Below the pieces are notes generated by a model that made no database searches, was not told the origin of the DNA, and was given only the letters and a program-made list of their open reading frames with translations. A DNA stretch of 41,377 nucleotides from CAZOIA01 sp964579675 (lineage in GTDB: Bacteria > Planctomycetota > Phycisphaerae > UBA1845 > PWPN01): contig CAZOIA010000024.1 of the NCBI GenBank assembly GCA_964579675.1, positions 1 through 41,377 on the forward strand. The letters run 5' to 3'. The translations under genes were made by a program, and so were the position numbers. Of this stretch, positions 16,161 through 23,233 are shown piece by piece (the first letter of the stretch is position 1; each line of letters starts with the position of its first letter).

Positions 16161-17098
16161 AGGTATTCATCCAATGTCCATGCGGGTATTTCCACGTCCT
16201 GTCGGGCTTTCAGCGCCCGGCACATCTCTTCGACCGCCCAAATGCTGCACGTCCGCAACTCGATCTCCTCGTCGCTGGAGCCGGGGATTAGGCGGCCGGC
16301 CTCAATCCGTGCCTCGAAGCCCGCGTCCAGGACGAGGATCCCCAGGTGCCGGAGCACCTGTGGGATACGATAATCGGCGAAGGCGGTCAGCGATTCAAGC
16401 TCCGTGATGCGGGGGCCGCCGTTTGCCGCCCAGGTGCCGGCCAGATCGGCGGCGAAGATCTGGGCCCGCTTGAGGATGGGGACGTCGATATCGCGGTAGC
16501 GGTGCACGTCGCGGAAGGACTCGAACTCGTCCGCGAGCCGGGCAGCGACGGCGGCGGCGTGATACCCGGCTTGCTCAACGAGGTGAACGGGCTCGCCGCC
16601 GTAGCAAGCCAATACGACGCGTCCCGTCTCGTTCACGACCCGGACGCGGTGGTCGAACATCGGGATTCGGCCGCGGTGAGCCGGGTCCCTTCCCCGGCCG
16701 GCGAAGACGCCTTCCAGCTCGCGGGCAGTCGCCGACGACCAGCGCTGCGGAGTCAGCCAGGCCCGGTCCTGCTCAACTGCTCGAAGAAGGGCCGCCCGCA
16801 ACGCCAGGTAGCGCCGCCACGGCCGATCTTGATACTCGATCACCCACGGCGCCGGCGATTCCGTCCAGAAGCAGAAGTTGAGGCAATCTACCAGCAGTAC
16901 CCAGCGGACAACTTCGGACGGTGTGCCGACGAATGCCAACTCGCCCGGATACTGGACGGGACGAATGCGGGCTGGATCGACCGCGCGGACCCAGCGGGCG
17001 ATGGCGTCCCTGTCGATTCGCACGAAGGTGGCTTGCCGGGCCACTTGCCGGGCGGCACCCGGCACGTCGTATTGGCTTGGGCTCTTTGCCTCGGGCAT
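16094..17098 (-). CDS. Queuosine salvage protein (Qng1/DUF2419 family)
   Basis: The DUF2419/Qng1 family removes queuine base from queuosine nucleotides so that it can be reused for tRNA. The 334-residue length is normal for the family. Recognised segments are WVLLVDCLNFCFW near residue 90, RYLALRAALLRAV, a PMFDHRVRVVNETGRVV block, and ITELESLTAFADYRIPQVL followed by LRHLGIL near 240-265. The C-terminal IELRTCSIWAVEEM helix also fits. No QueA, Tgt or queuosine transporter gene is visible here, so the pathway context is missing. The gene precedes the fucosidase gene on the same strand, and its end overlaps that ORF by 67 bp. Repeat arrays lie directly upstream. The family match is from memory of these motifs; I consider it likely. 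Confidence 0.8.
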   Translation of the reverse strand: MPEAKSPSQYDVPGAARQVARQATFVRIDRDAIARWVRAVDPARIRPVQYPGELAFVGTPSEVVRWVLLVDCLNFCFWTESPAPWVIEYQDRPWRRYLALRAALLRAVEQDRAWLTPQRWSSATARELEGVFAGRGRDPAHRGRIPMFDHRVRVVNETGRVVLACYGGEPVHLVEQAGYHAAAVAARLADEFESFRDVHRYRDIDVPILKRAQIFAADLAGTWAANGGPRITELESLTAFADYRIPQVLRHLGILVLDAGFEARIEAGRLIPGSSDEEIELRTCSIWAVEEMCRALKARQDVEIPAWTLDEYLWERSHDPEVSVQHHRTPTWYY

Positions 17099-17153
17099 CC
17101 GTGCTTCTCATCCGCTGTGCGAACGGTGTCCGTAAGTTCCGTGTCCGGGGTCG

Positions 17154-17220
17154 GTGAACGCGCTCCCCTACGGGTCGCGGCTAGACGGTGAGCGCGCTCC
17201 CCTCCGGGTCGCGGCTAAAC
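17154..17220 (-). repeat. Two diverged copies of the 33-bp hairpin repeat
   Basis: Two 33-bp units (17154-17186 and 17188-17220) are separated by one base. In reverse complement each corresponds to the unit of the array at 32234-32571; the second copy agrees at 28 of 33 positions. They sit upstream of the Qng1-like gene and next to the 8-bp array. Confidence 0.75.
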
Positions 17221-17240
17221 AAGGCGCCTTACCCGCCCCG

Positions 17241-17527
17241 GCACATTCGCACGTTCGCACGTTTGCACGTTTGCACATTCGCACATTCGCACGTTCGCAC
17301 ATTCGCACGTTCGCACATTCGCACATTCGCACGTTCGCACATTCGCACGTTCGCACATTCGCACGTTCGCACNNNNNNNNNNNNNNNNNNNNNNNNNNNN
17401 NNNNNNNNNNNNNNNNNNNNNNNNNNNNNNNNNNNNNNNNNNNNNNNNNNNNNNNNNNNNNNNNNNNNNNNNCACATTCGCACGTTCGCACATTCGCACG
17501 TTCGCACATTCGCACGTTCGCACATTC
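17241..17527. repeat. 8-bp tandem repeat array (GCACRTTC) with scaffold gap
   Basis: Contiguous units GCACATTC and GCACGTTC, with a few GCACGTTT, run for about 16 units left of the gap and 7 right of it. Because the unit is not a multiple of three and contains no stop codon, several frames stay open through it, but these are not genes. The array lies between the end of aroF and the start of the Qng1-like gene. Its true length is unknown because of the N run. Confidence 0.9.
17373..17472. other. Scaffold gap (100 N) in the 8-bp array
   Basis: Exactly 100 N, the usual placeholder for a gap of unknown size. Both sides are the same 8-bp repeat. Confidence 0.95.
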
Positions 17528-17551
17528 ACGCCTCCGGACACGAACCCTGAA

Positions 17552-18580
17552 CTACAGTTCTCGTCCCACGGCGGCTGCGATGGTCCGGGTTTCCTGCATC
17601 ATGTTGGCGAAGGCGTCGGGCGTCAGTGATTGGGCCCCGTCGGTGAGCGCGTGCTCGGGATCCTGGTGGACCTCGACCATGACTCCGTCGGCCCCGGCGG
17701 CGACGGCGGCCCGGCACATGGCGGGCACCATGTAAGCGCGGCCAGTGCCATGGGCCGGATCGACGACGATCGGCAGGTGCGACTCGCGCTTGACCGCCGG
17801 TACGATGCCCAGCGCCAGCGTGTTGCGCACGTAGTCCTCGTGGGTGCGAATGCCCCGTTCGCAAAGGATAACGTTCGGGTTGCCGCCCTGGATAATGTAC
17901 TCAGCGGCAAGCAGGAACTCATTGAGGGTGGCCGCCCAGCCGCGTTTCAGCAGCACGGGCTTGTCTGCCTTGCCGATCGCGCTGAGCAGATTGAAGTTGT
18001 GCATGTTGCGGGTGCCGATCTGCAGCACGTCCGCGTACCTGGTGACAAGCGGCACCTGGCTGATGCTCATGACTTCGGTCACGACGGCCAGACCGGTTTG
18101 TTCGCGGGCCTCAGCCAGGATCTCCAATCCCTTTTCACCAAGGCCCTGGAACTGGTAGGGGTCGGTGCGTGGTTTGAAAGCCCCGCCCCGAAGTGCGGTA
18201 GCACCGTGCTCCTGGACGGCATGGGCGACTTCCAGGAACCTCGGACGATCCTCGATGCTGCAGGGACCGGCGATTACGCAGATCCTCTTCCCGCCGACAG
18301 TTGCCCCCAGCGTGCCGCCCAGGGCAATCTCCGACGGCTCCGGGTGTGCCTGCTTACTGGCGATCTTGTAGGGGGCCAGGATCGGCACCACCCGGTCCAC
18401 GCCCGGACAACTCTCCAGCACGGTCCGATCCTTGAACCGATCGTCGCCGATGACCGCCACCACCGTGCGTTCAGTCCCGACGATTATGTGATCCGTGAGG
18501 TTCATCTCGCGGACCAGTTGGACGACGTGGTTTACCTGGTCCTTATTGCATCCTTCTCGCATTACGACAATCATTTTCAC
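17552..18580 (-). CDS. aroF: 3-deoxy-7-phosphoheptulonate synthase (DAHP synthase, type I-beta)
   Basis: The first step of the shikimate pathway, joining phosphoenolpyruvate and erythrose 4-phosphate. The protein has 342 residues. Residues 1-70 form the ferredoxin-like (ACT-like) N-terminal domain (MIVVMREGCN, HIIVGTERTVVAVIGD) that in characterised homologues carries allosteric control. The barrel follows with CVIAGPCSIE, RGGAFKPRTDPYQFQG, QIGTRNMHNF, PVLLKRGW, CERGIRTHEDY and VVDPAHGTGR, all typical. The ATG overlaps the serS stop by four bases (18577-18580), so the two are translationally coupled and share the serS promoter. The 3' end lies 24 bp from the 8-bp repeat array. The symbol follows common annotation of this type. 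Confidence 0.93.
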   Translation of the reverse strand: MKMIVVMREGCNKDQVNHVVQLVREMNLTDHIIVGTERTVVAVIGDDRFKDRTVLESCPGVDRVVPILAPYKIASKQAHPEPSEIALGGTLGATVGGKRICVIAGPCSIEDRPRFLEVAHAVQEHGATALRGGAFKPRTDPYQFQGLGEKGLEILAEAREQTGLAVVTEVMSISQVPLVTRYADVLQIGTRNMHNFNLLSAIGKADKPVLLKRGWAATLNEFLLAAEYIIQGGNPNVILCERGIRTHEDYVRNTLALGIVPAVKRESHLPIVVDPAHGTGRAYMVPAMCRAAVAAGADGVMVEVHQDPEHALTDGAQSLTPDAFANMMQETRTIAAAVGREL

Positions 18581-19908
18581 CCTGCCCTAATCGTGTTGCG
18601 TCCGCCCAGGTAGGGCCGGAGCGCCTTGGGTATGCGAATTGAGCCGTCCGCGTTCTGGTGGTTCTCGACGAGCGCGATCAGTATACGCGGGCTGGCGATG
18701 ACGGTGTTGTTGAGCGTGTGGCAGAAGCGGATGGCCTGGTTGGCGTCGCGATATCGCATTTTGAGTCTGCGGGCCTGGAACTCGTGGAACCGCGAGGCGG
18801 AATGGGTCTCGCCGTAGCTGCCGCGCGACGGCATCCAGGTTTCGAGGTCCAACTTCTGGACCTGGCCCTGCCCGAGATCGCCGGTACAGACGTTGACGAC
18901 GCGGTAGGGGAGCTCCAGCCGGGCAAGGACGTCCTCGGCGTTCTGCAGGATCTCGGCATGGTGCTTGAGTGATTGCTCCCGGTCATTCCGGCAAACGATG
19001 ACCTGCTCGACCTTATCGAACCAGTGGATGCGGTATAGGCCGTAGGTGTCCTTGCCGGCAGCGCCGGCCTCCCGGCGGAAACAGGGGCTCAGGGCCACGT
19101 ACTTCTTCGGCAACTCGTCCTCGCTGAGGATCTCGTCGCAATGGTAGGCGGTCAGGGACACTTCGGCGGTGCCGGCCAGGCTCAGGCGGTCTTGCTCGCA
19201 ACGGTAGGCCTGCTCCTCCCCGCCGGGATAGTAGCCCGTCCCAACCATCATCGCATCCCGGACCAGGATCGGTACGCTGAGCTGAACGAACCCCCGCTCG
19301 ATCACCAGGTCGAGGGCCATTTTGAGCACGGCCTGGTGCAGGGCGGCCCCGTCGCCCCGGAGCACGTAATTGCGAGTGCCGGCCAGTTTGACCCCTCGTT
19401 CGACGTCGAGCATCCCGAGGCCGGTCATCAGCTCGACGTGGTCCTTCGGCTCGAAGTCGAACGCTGGAGGTTCGCCCACCCTGCGGAGCTCGAGGTTTTC
19501 GGTCTCATCCACGCCCACGGGCACGTCGTCGGCGGGGGGCTGGGGGATCGTCAGCAGGGCGGCCTCGAACTGCTCGTTGACCTGGCGGTGCTCATTCTCG
19601 AGCTGCCTGGCTCGGGTCTTGAGGTCGGCCATCTGTTCGACGAGTTTGTCGGCCTCTGCCTTGAGCTGTTCCTCCGTCCGGCCCTCGGCGAGCGCCTTGA
19701 GGTGCCATTTGCTCTTGGGGTTGTGGTATAGCGCGATCTGGCTGCCGGTCTCCTTCTGCTCATGCTTGAGGCGGTCGAGCTCCGCCTGCAGCGACCGGCG
19801 GCGATCGTCCAACGCGCACAAGGCGTCGACGTCGCAGGTGATCCGCTTGTTCCGGGCCGCCGTCTTGAATCGTTCGGGATCCTGGCGGATGAGTTTGATG
19901 TCGATCAT
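18577..19908 (-). CDS. serS: Seryl-tRNA synthetase
   Basis: Class II synthetase charging tRNA-Ser (and tRNA-Sec where present). The 443-residue length is slightly above the usual 420-430. The N-terminal 110 residues form the long coiled-coil arm (RRRSLQAELDRLKHEQKETG, then EHRQVNEQFEAALL). Catalytic-core features are the GLGMLDVERGVKLAGTRNYVLRG region, TAEVSLTAYHCDEIL, motif 2 CFRREAGAAGKDTYGLYRIHWF, and the C-terminal block with NNTVIASPRILIALVENHQN, which holds the motif 3 arginine region. It is upstream of aroF with a 4-base overlap. A promoter-like element and a GC-rich hairpin lie in its leader. Confidence 0.95.
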   Translation of the reverse strand: MIDIKLIRQDPERFKTAARNKRITCDVDALCALDDRRRSLQAELDRLKHEQKETGSQIALYHNPKSKWHLKALAEGRTEEQLKAEADKLVEQMADLKTRARQLENEHRQVNEQFEAALLTIPQPPADDVPVGVDETENLELRRVGEPPAFDFEPKDHVELMTGLGMLDVERGVKLAGTRNYVLRGDGAALHQAVLKMALDLVIERGFVQLSVPILVRDAMMVGTGYYPGGEEQAYRCEQDRLSLAGTAEVSLTAYHCDEILSEDELPKKYVALSPCFRREAGAAGKDTYGLYRIHWFDKVEQVIVCRNDREQSLKHHAEILQNAEDVLARLELPYRVVNVCTGDLGQGQVQKLDLETWMPSRGSYGETHSASRFHEFQARRLKMRYRDANQAIRFCHTLNNTVIASPRILIALVENHQNADGSIRIPKALRPYLGGRNTIRAG

Positions 19909-19940
19909 GACGCTGTTCCAGGGCCCGGGCCAACAAGGAT

Positions 19941-19970
19941 CCCCGAGCCCGACTTTCGAGCGCCTCGGGG
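19941..19970 (-). promoter_or_regulatory. Leader hairpin upstream of serS
   Basis: CCCCGAG at 19941-19947 and CTCGGGG at 19964-19970 are exact 7-bp complements with a 16-base loop. It lies 33 bases before the serS ATG, downstream of the promoter-like element. No T-box features were recognised, so any regulatory role is inference. Confidence 0.35.
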
Positions 19971-20043
19971 CATTGCGTTCATCCTTGATTGACGTGTCAG
20001 CTCATGCCCCGCGACGCTGAAGCCTGCCAAACCACAGTCAGGG

Positions 20044-20072
20044 ACTATAGTTGAACGAAGCGAGACCGGCAA
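20044..20072 (-). promoter_or_regulatory. Candidate sigma70-type promoter for serS-aroF
   Basis: On the minus strand TTGCCG (20072-20067) is followed after exactly 17 bp by TATAGT (20049-20044), matching four and five of six consensus bases. It sits about 135 bp upstream of the serS start, in the gap after the DUF362 gene, which suggests that serS-aroF is a separate transcript. Confidence 0.5.
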
Positions 20073-20124
20073 CAGCGAATGGTTCATTGTGGTCGGGCGG
20101 GCGCGGTGCTGTCGCCTCAGGCAG

Positions 20125-21078
20125 TCAGGTTGACTGCTGGCGGATGATCCAGGCGTTCCTGAGCGCGCCTCTGACCAACCGGGGGATCGAGAAGCCGATG
20201 GGGATGAGTCTGGGAAGCTGGAAGTCTTTGATGCGGACGTGGGCCGGCACCGGGCCGACGACGTCGATCTGCTCACGATAGGGGGTGCCGACACCCAGCT
20301 CCCGGGCGGCGGCCAGCGTGCGCAATCGGGCCGGCTTGACGCCGATGAGCTCGGCGGCGATCCGCTCCAGTGCGGGCCCGTCGGTCGAGGCCAGAACCAG
20401 GCCTACCGATCGCGGCGTGCCTTTGATCGGCCCCTTGCCCTCCATGGCGATGACCGCATCCACGATGGTGACGGCCGGGCGGAGCATCTCGAACGTTTCC
20501 ACGAGCATCCGGGCGAAGTAATTATCGTAGCTGCCGGCCTTGACGTGCCACCATGCTTTCCGCCGGCCACCGACGCAGCCGAACATGTTCTTGAGCGCTA
20601 CCGTCATGACCAGTTGGCGGTGAGCCTTGAACTTCGGCAGGTTGACGATGGCGTCGGCTTCGAGGGCGGCGGCGTCGACGGTGAGCTTGCGAAAGACTTT
20701 GCCCCGCGGGTTGTCGGCCTTGATGGCGTTCTTGAACTCGACGACCGGCACACCCAGGTGGGCCAGGTCCGTCAGAACGCCGAGCTGGCGCAGGTTGCCG
20801 ACCAGCGAACCCCAAGCGGGTGAATCGCCGACGAACGGTCTGGCCCCATGGTCGAGGAGCTGCCGGCATACTTCCACAATCACCGCTGGATGGGTCTGCG
20901 CCGGTCGCTCCGATGGTGAGCCGCAAATGCAGTTCGGTTTGACCAGGACCCGGTCGCCGGGCCTGATGAGCCGATCCCAGCCGCCGACCGCCGCGACCGC
21001 GCGCCCGATCACCGGTCCTATCGCCGTTGGCTCATAGGAGGTTGCCTGTTCGATCGCAACGGTCGCACGACCTGCCAT
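20125..21078 (-). CDS. DUF362 domain protein
   Basis: About 317 residues. DUF362 features are RPGDRVLVKPNCICGS near residue 40, AQTHPAVIVEVCRQLLD, FVGDSPAWGS, DAIVNLPKFKAHRQLVMTVA, LKNMFGCV, and VTIVDAVIAMEGKGP. Many DUF362 proteins carry a C-terminal ferredoxin domain. This one lacks it, but a separate single-cluster ferredoxin gene ends 31 bp upstream on the same strand, so the two probably work together. The open frame extends upstream to 21225, but that part overlaps the ferredoxin gene and looks non-coding; ATG 21078 (MAGRATVAIEQA) is the sensible start. The biochemical role of the family is unknown to me. An iron-sulfur redox role is suggested by the partner and by the bc-complex genes upstream. 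Confidence 0.85.
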   Translation of the reverse strand: MAGRATVAIEQATSYEPTAIGPVIGRAVAAVGGWDRLIRPGDRVLVKPNCICGSPSERPAQTHPAVIVEVCRQLLDHGARPFVGDSPAWGSLVGNLRQLGVLTDLAHLGVPVVEFKNAIKADNPRGKVFRKLTVDAAALEADAIVNLPKFKAHRQLVMTVALKNMFGCVGGRRKAWWHVKAGSYDNYFARMLVETFEMLRPAVTIVDAVIAMEGKGPIKGTPRSVGLVLASTDGPALERIAAELIGVKPARLRTLAAARELGVGTPYREQIDVVGPVPAHVRIKDFQLPRLIPIGFSIPRLVRGALRNAWIIRQQST

Positions 21079-21109
21079 TCCGCACGAGTTCGCCTGAAGC
21101 TTCGCGCCG

Positions 21110-21319
21110 TTACTCGTACTTGATCGCGTCCACCGGGCAAGTCTCGGCGGCCTCGATGATCTCGTCGCTGTGTTGCCTGCAGAACTCGGCCTCCTGCGCT
21201 TCGGCTTTGACCACAGCGACATCATCTCCCATCTCGAAGACTTCCGGGAGAGCCTCGGTGCAGGCCTCGCACGAAATGCACTCCCCGTCTTCGATCCAGA
21301 CCTTCGTCACCTCCGCCAT
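21110..21319 (-). CDS. Small ferredoxin, single [4Fe-4S]-type
   Basis: A 69-residue electron carrier. CISCEAC near residues 14-20 gives three cysteine ligands, and TCPVDAIKY near the C-terminus gives the fourth, the pattern C-x2-C-x2-C-xn-C-P of single-cluster ferredoxins. The sequence between (LPEVFEM) is typical. It is a clear paralogue of the N-terminal domain of the Rieske fusion encoded at 26756-27496: both start with a VWIE strand and share (L/C)P-(E/D)-VFE and CPV-(D/E)-(A/V)-IK-(Y/F)-E. Its neighbours are the bc-complex subunit IV gene upstream and DUF362 downstream. It probably passes electrons between a cytoplasmic donor and one of these. Confidence 0.92.
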   Translation of the reverse strand: MAEVTKVWIEDGECISCEACTEALPEVFEMGDDVAVVKAEAQEAEFCRQHSDEIIEAAETCPVDAIKYE

Positions 21320-21503
21320 GATGGCTTGTCTCCTTCTATCCGGCGGTTCAGCCCGCCTTGTCGTTCTCTACTGTCGAACCGAGGCTTGAGCCCGGTATGC
21401 AGCGGGCGCGCTATCGCCTCCCGCCGGCTCACCCGCGGTCGATAAACACCTCCACCAGGAGGACGGCAATACATGTGCCAGAATCCGGCGTGCCTGTCAA
21501 CCA

Positions 21504-22766
21504 TCAGATGTTGAACGACCACTCCGTGATCGCAAGGATGTACTTGAGATTGAACAGCCACCGCAGCAGCATCTTAATCGGGACGAGAGCCATCCAGGTC
21601 AGCAGCACCATCATGACCGCATAGCGCGCCCTGCCCATCTGGGCATACATTCTCTTGAAGACGGTTGCCTTGAGCAACAGGGGCGCCAGCCCGAAATAGG
21701 CCGCCAGGACGATCAGGCCTGGTGCCTCGCGGATCAGATAATGGTAGTGGCTGCCCGTGGATTCACGCGTCGGCAGGCCCTTGCCGAGCCAGTTAATCCA
21801 GAACACGTCGGACAGGTTGACGTTGAGCAGGACGGCGGATTTGTGCGGGTCCCATCGTTCGTAGGGACCGAAGAAGCTCCAGTTCGGGCCCCGGAGAAAC
21901 GTGCCGAGAACGATCAGCAGGACCCATAACAGCAAAAAGCCGAACAGATACGTCGATATGGCAAACCGGCGTTCGGCGAAGGTGTAATAGCCGCTGCCCT
22001 TGGGGTTCCGGTCGAGGTAGGGCAGGGCGCAGAGGCCGAAGATGATGAGCACAGGCAGCAGTACCCCGGCCAGCCAGGGATCGAAGTAGACCAGCAACTC
22101 CTGCAGGCCGACGAAGTACCACGGTGCCTTGGACGGGTTGGGCACGACGGTCGGGTTGGCGGGTGGTTCGAGCGGGGCCCGGACGAAGAGGGCCCAGAGA
22201 ATCAGGGCGGCGGTGGAAGCCACCATGATCACCAGCTCGACGAAAACGAGATCGGGCCAGACCATGACCTTGTCGTTGCGATCGCCTTCGCCCGGCGGCT
22301 CACCTCGTTCGATCCGCCGGTCGTTGATCGCCATCCGGCGCAGCGCGACCCAGAGAACCAGGCCCACCGAGAAGACCATGAGCGTGATCGGCACGTTGTC
22401 GGGCTTGCTGATAATCCTGAAGAAACTGTCGTCCAAGGCGCTGAGACAGTAGGCCAGGGCAAGAATGGCGAACATCAGCCCCGCAAGCAAGGGGTGGGTC
22501 CATCGGCGATAGTAGACCAGGGCCAGGACCAGCGTCATGGCGGCCAGCAGGAAGAGACGATCGGGTTCGCAGAGCCAGTTGACCAGGTCGCGGATGCCCT
22601 CCCACTCGCCCAGGCCAACGCACAGGCCGACGATGAGTGGCGGGACCGCCGGCAGTGCGTACCTCAGTGCTTTGGCCGCCCGGCTCAGGAGCGCCAATCC
22701 AAAGAACAAGCCCGCCCCCATCCAGAACACCAAGTCCAAAGGTTCTGATTGGCCGATCAGCGCCAT
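21504..22766 (-). CDS. Cytochrome b C-terminal subunit (subunit IV-like) with long N-terminal membrane extension
   Basis: A 420-residue membrane protein. The central part (about 170-290) matches the C-terminal cytochrome b domain of bc/b6f complexes: a transmembrane helix, the segment PPANPTVVPNPSKAPWYFVG corresponding to the quinol-oxidation (PEWY-type) loop, then GLQELLVYFDPWLAGVLLP, a helix and PYLDRNPKG. Normal subunit IV has about 160 residues. This one has about 165 extra N-terminal residues with roughly five predicted helices and a C-terminal extension with two more. No CxxCH haem-c motif is present. The partner b6 and Rieske genes lie 3 kb upstream on the same strand, separated by a rightward gene. 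The ferredoxin gene follows 184 bp downstream. Confidence 0.83.
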   Translation of the reverse strand: MALIGQSEPLDLVFWMGAGLFFGLALLSRAAKALRYALPAVPPLIVGLCVGLGEWEGIRDLVNWLCEPDRLFLLAAMTLVLALVYYRRWTHPLLAGLMFAILALAYCLSALDDSFFRIISKPDNVPITLMVFSVGLVLWVALRRMAINDRRIERGEPPGEGDRNDKVMVWPDLVFVELVIMVASTAALILWALFVRAPLEPPANPTVVPNPSKAPWYFVGLQELLVYFDPWLAGVLLPVLIIFGLCALPYLDRNPKGSGYYTFAERRFAISTYLFGFLLLWVLLIVLGTFLRGPNWSFFGPYERWDPHKSAVLLNVNLSDVFWINWLGKGLPTRESTGSHYHYLIREAPGLIVLAAYFGLAPLLLKATVFKRMYAQMGRARYAVMMVLLTWMALVPIKMLLRWLFNLKYILAITEWSFNI

Positions 22767-22922
22767 TGACTTCCCGATCGTTGGTCAGTGTTCCCTTCTT
22801 TCAGGTGATTCTTATCATGCAGCTTATGGCGCGGTTTGGCAATTCCAATCCGGCACCGGAGGGGCCGGCGTAACCGATTGCCACGCGGGAGCCTGAGGAC
22901 GGCAAGGCCCCGCTGGCCCGCA

Positions 22923-23049
22923 GGTTCTGCGGGCTCGGCGTGGCGCGCTGGCGCCTCGGGGCATGGCCAACTGGTTCCTGATGATGGCCGGCATGCTGGT
23001 GATCCAGCGGGATCGGCCCTACGCTTTGCTGCAGCGTTCGTTCTCGTAG
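22923..23049 (+). pseudogene. Decayed 3' end of a paralogue of the adjacent 874-residue secreted protein
   Basis: This stretch aligns with the last 100 or so bases of the gene at 23234-25858. In one frame it reads FCGLGVA, matching LCGIGGA of the intact protein. After a one-base deletion, the next frame reads MANWFLMMAGMLVIQR and then a stop, matching LANWCAMMTGMLLIRR. The rest of the paralogue is absent; upstream is only the start region of subunit IV. It looks like the leftover tail of a tandem duplicate. Confidence 0.7.
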
Positions 23050-23057
23050 GTTTTCGC

Positions 23058-23086
23058 TTGACTTTCCGGGAGTCCCCCGCTATCTA
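23058..23086 (+). promoter_or_regulatory. Candidate promoter for the 874-residue secreted protein
   Basis: TTGACT at 23058-23063 (five of six) and TATCTA at 23081-23086 (three of six) are 17 bp apart. The leader also contains a perfect hairpin GGCAGG-GTG-CCTGCC at 23129-23143. The ribosome site GAGGAGG lies just before ATG 23234. Confidence 0.4.
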
Positions 23087-23233
23087 AGTGAGGTAGTCCC
23101 CTGCCTTGGTCGTTCCGCATGAAAGCGAGGCAGGGTGCCTGCCCAGGGAGGGGCCGGCTTAGTGAATGGCTGAGCCATCTTCCTTGGGGTCCGATCATCT
23201 GCCAGCATCTTTTGACAAGAGGAGGACCGACAC

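Noticed and set aside
17168..17735. Long open frames through the 8-bp array on both strands
   Set aside because: The repeat unit lacks stop codons in several frames; the predicted proteins are pure repeat and span the N gap.
19909..20124. T-box leader for serS
   Set aside because: There is a hairpin, but no T-box sequence or specifier-loop features could be recognised.
21079..21225. N-terminal extension of the DUF362 protein
   Set aside because: It overlaps the ferredoxin gene and reads as low-complexity Arg/Ser-rich shadow sequence; ATG 21078 fits the family.
22767..22922. Inverted-repeat ends or target duplications flanking the inserted secreted-protein gene
   Set aside because: I looked for terminal repeats around 22.8 and 25.9 kb and found none convincing, so no transposon is called.
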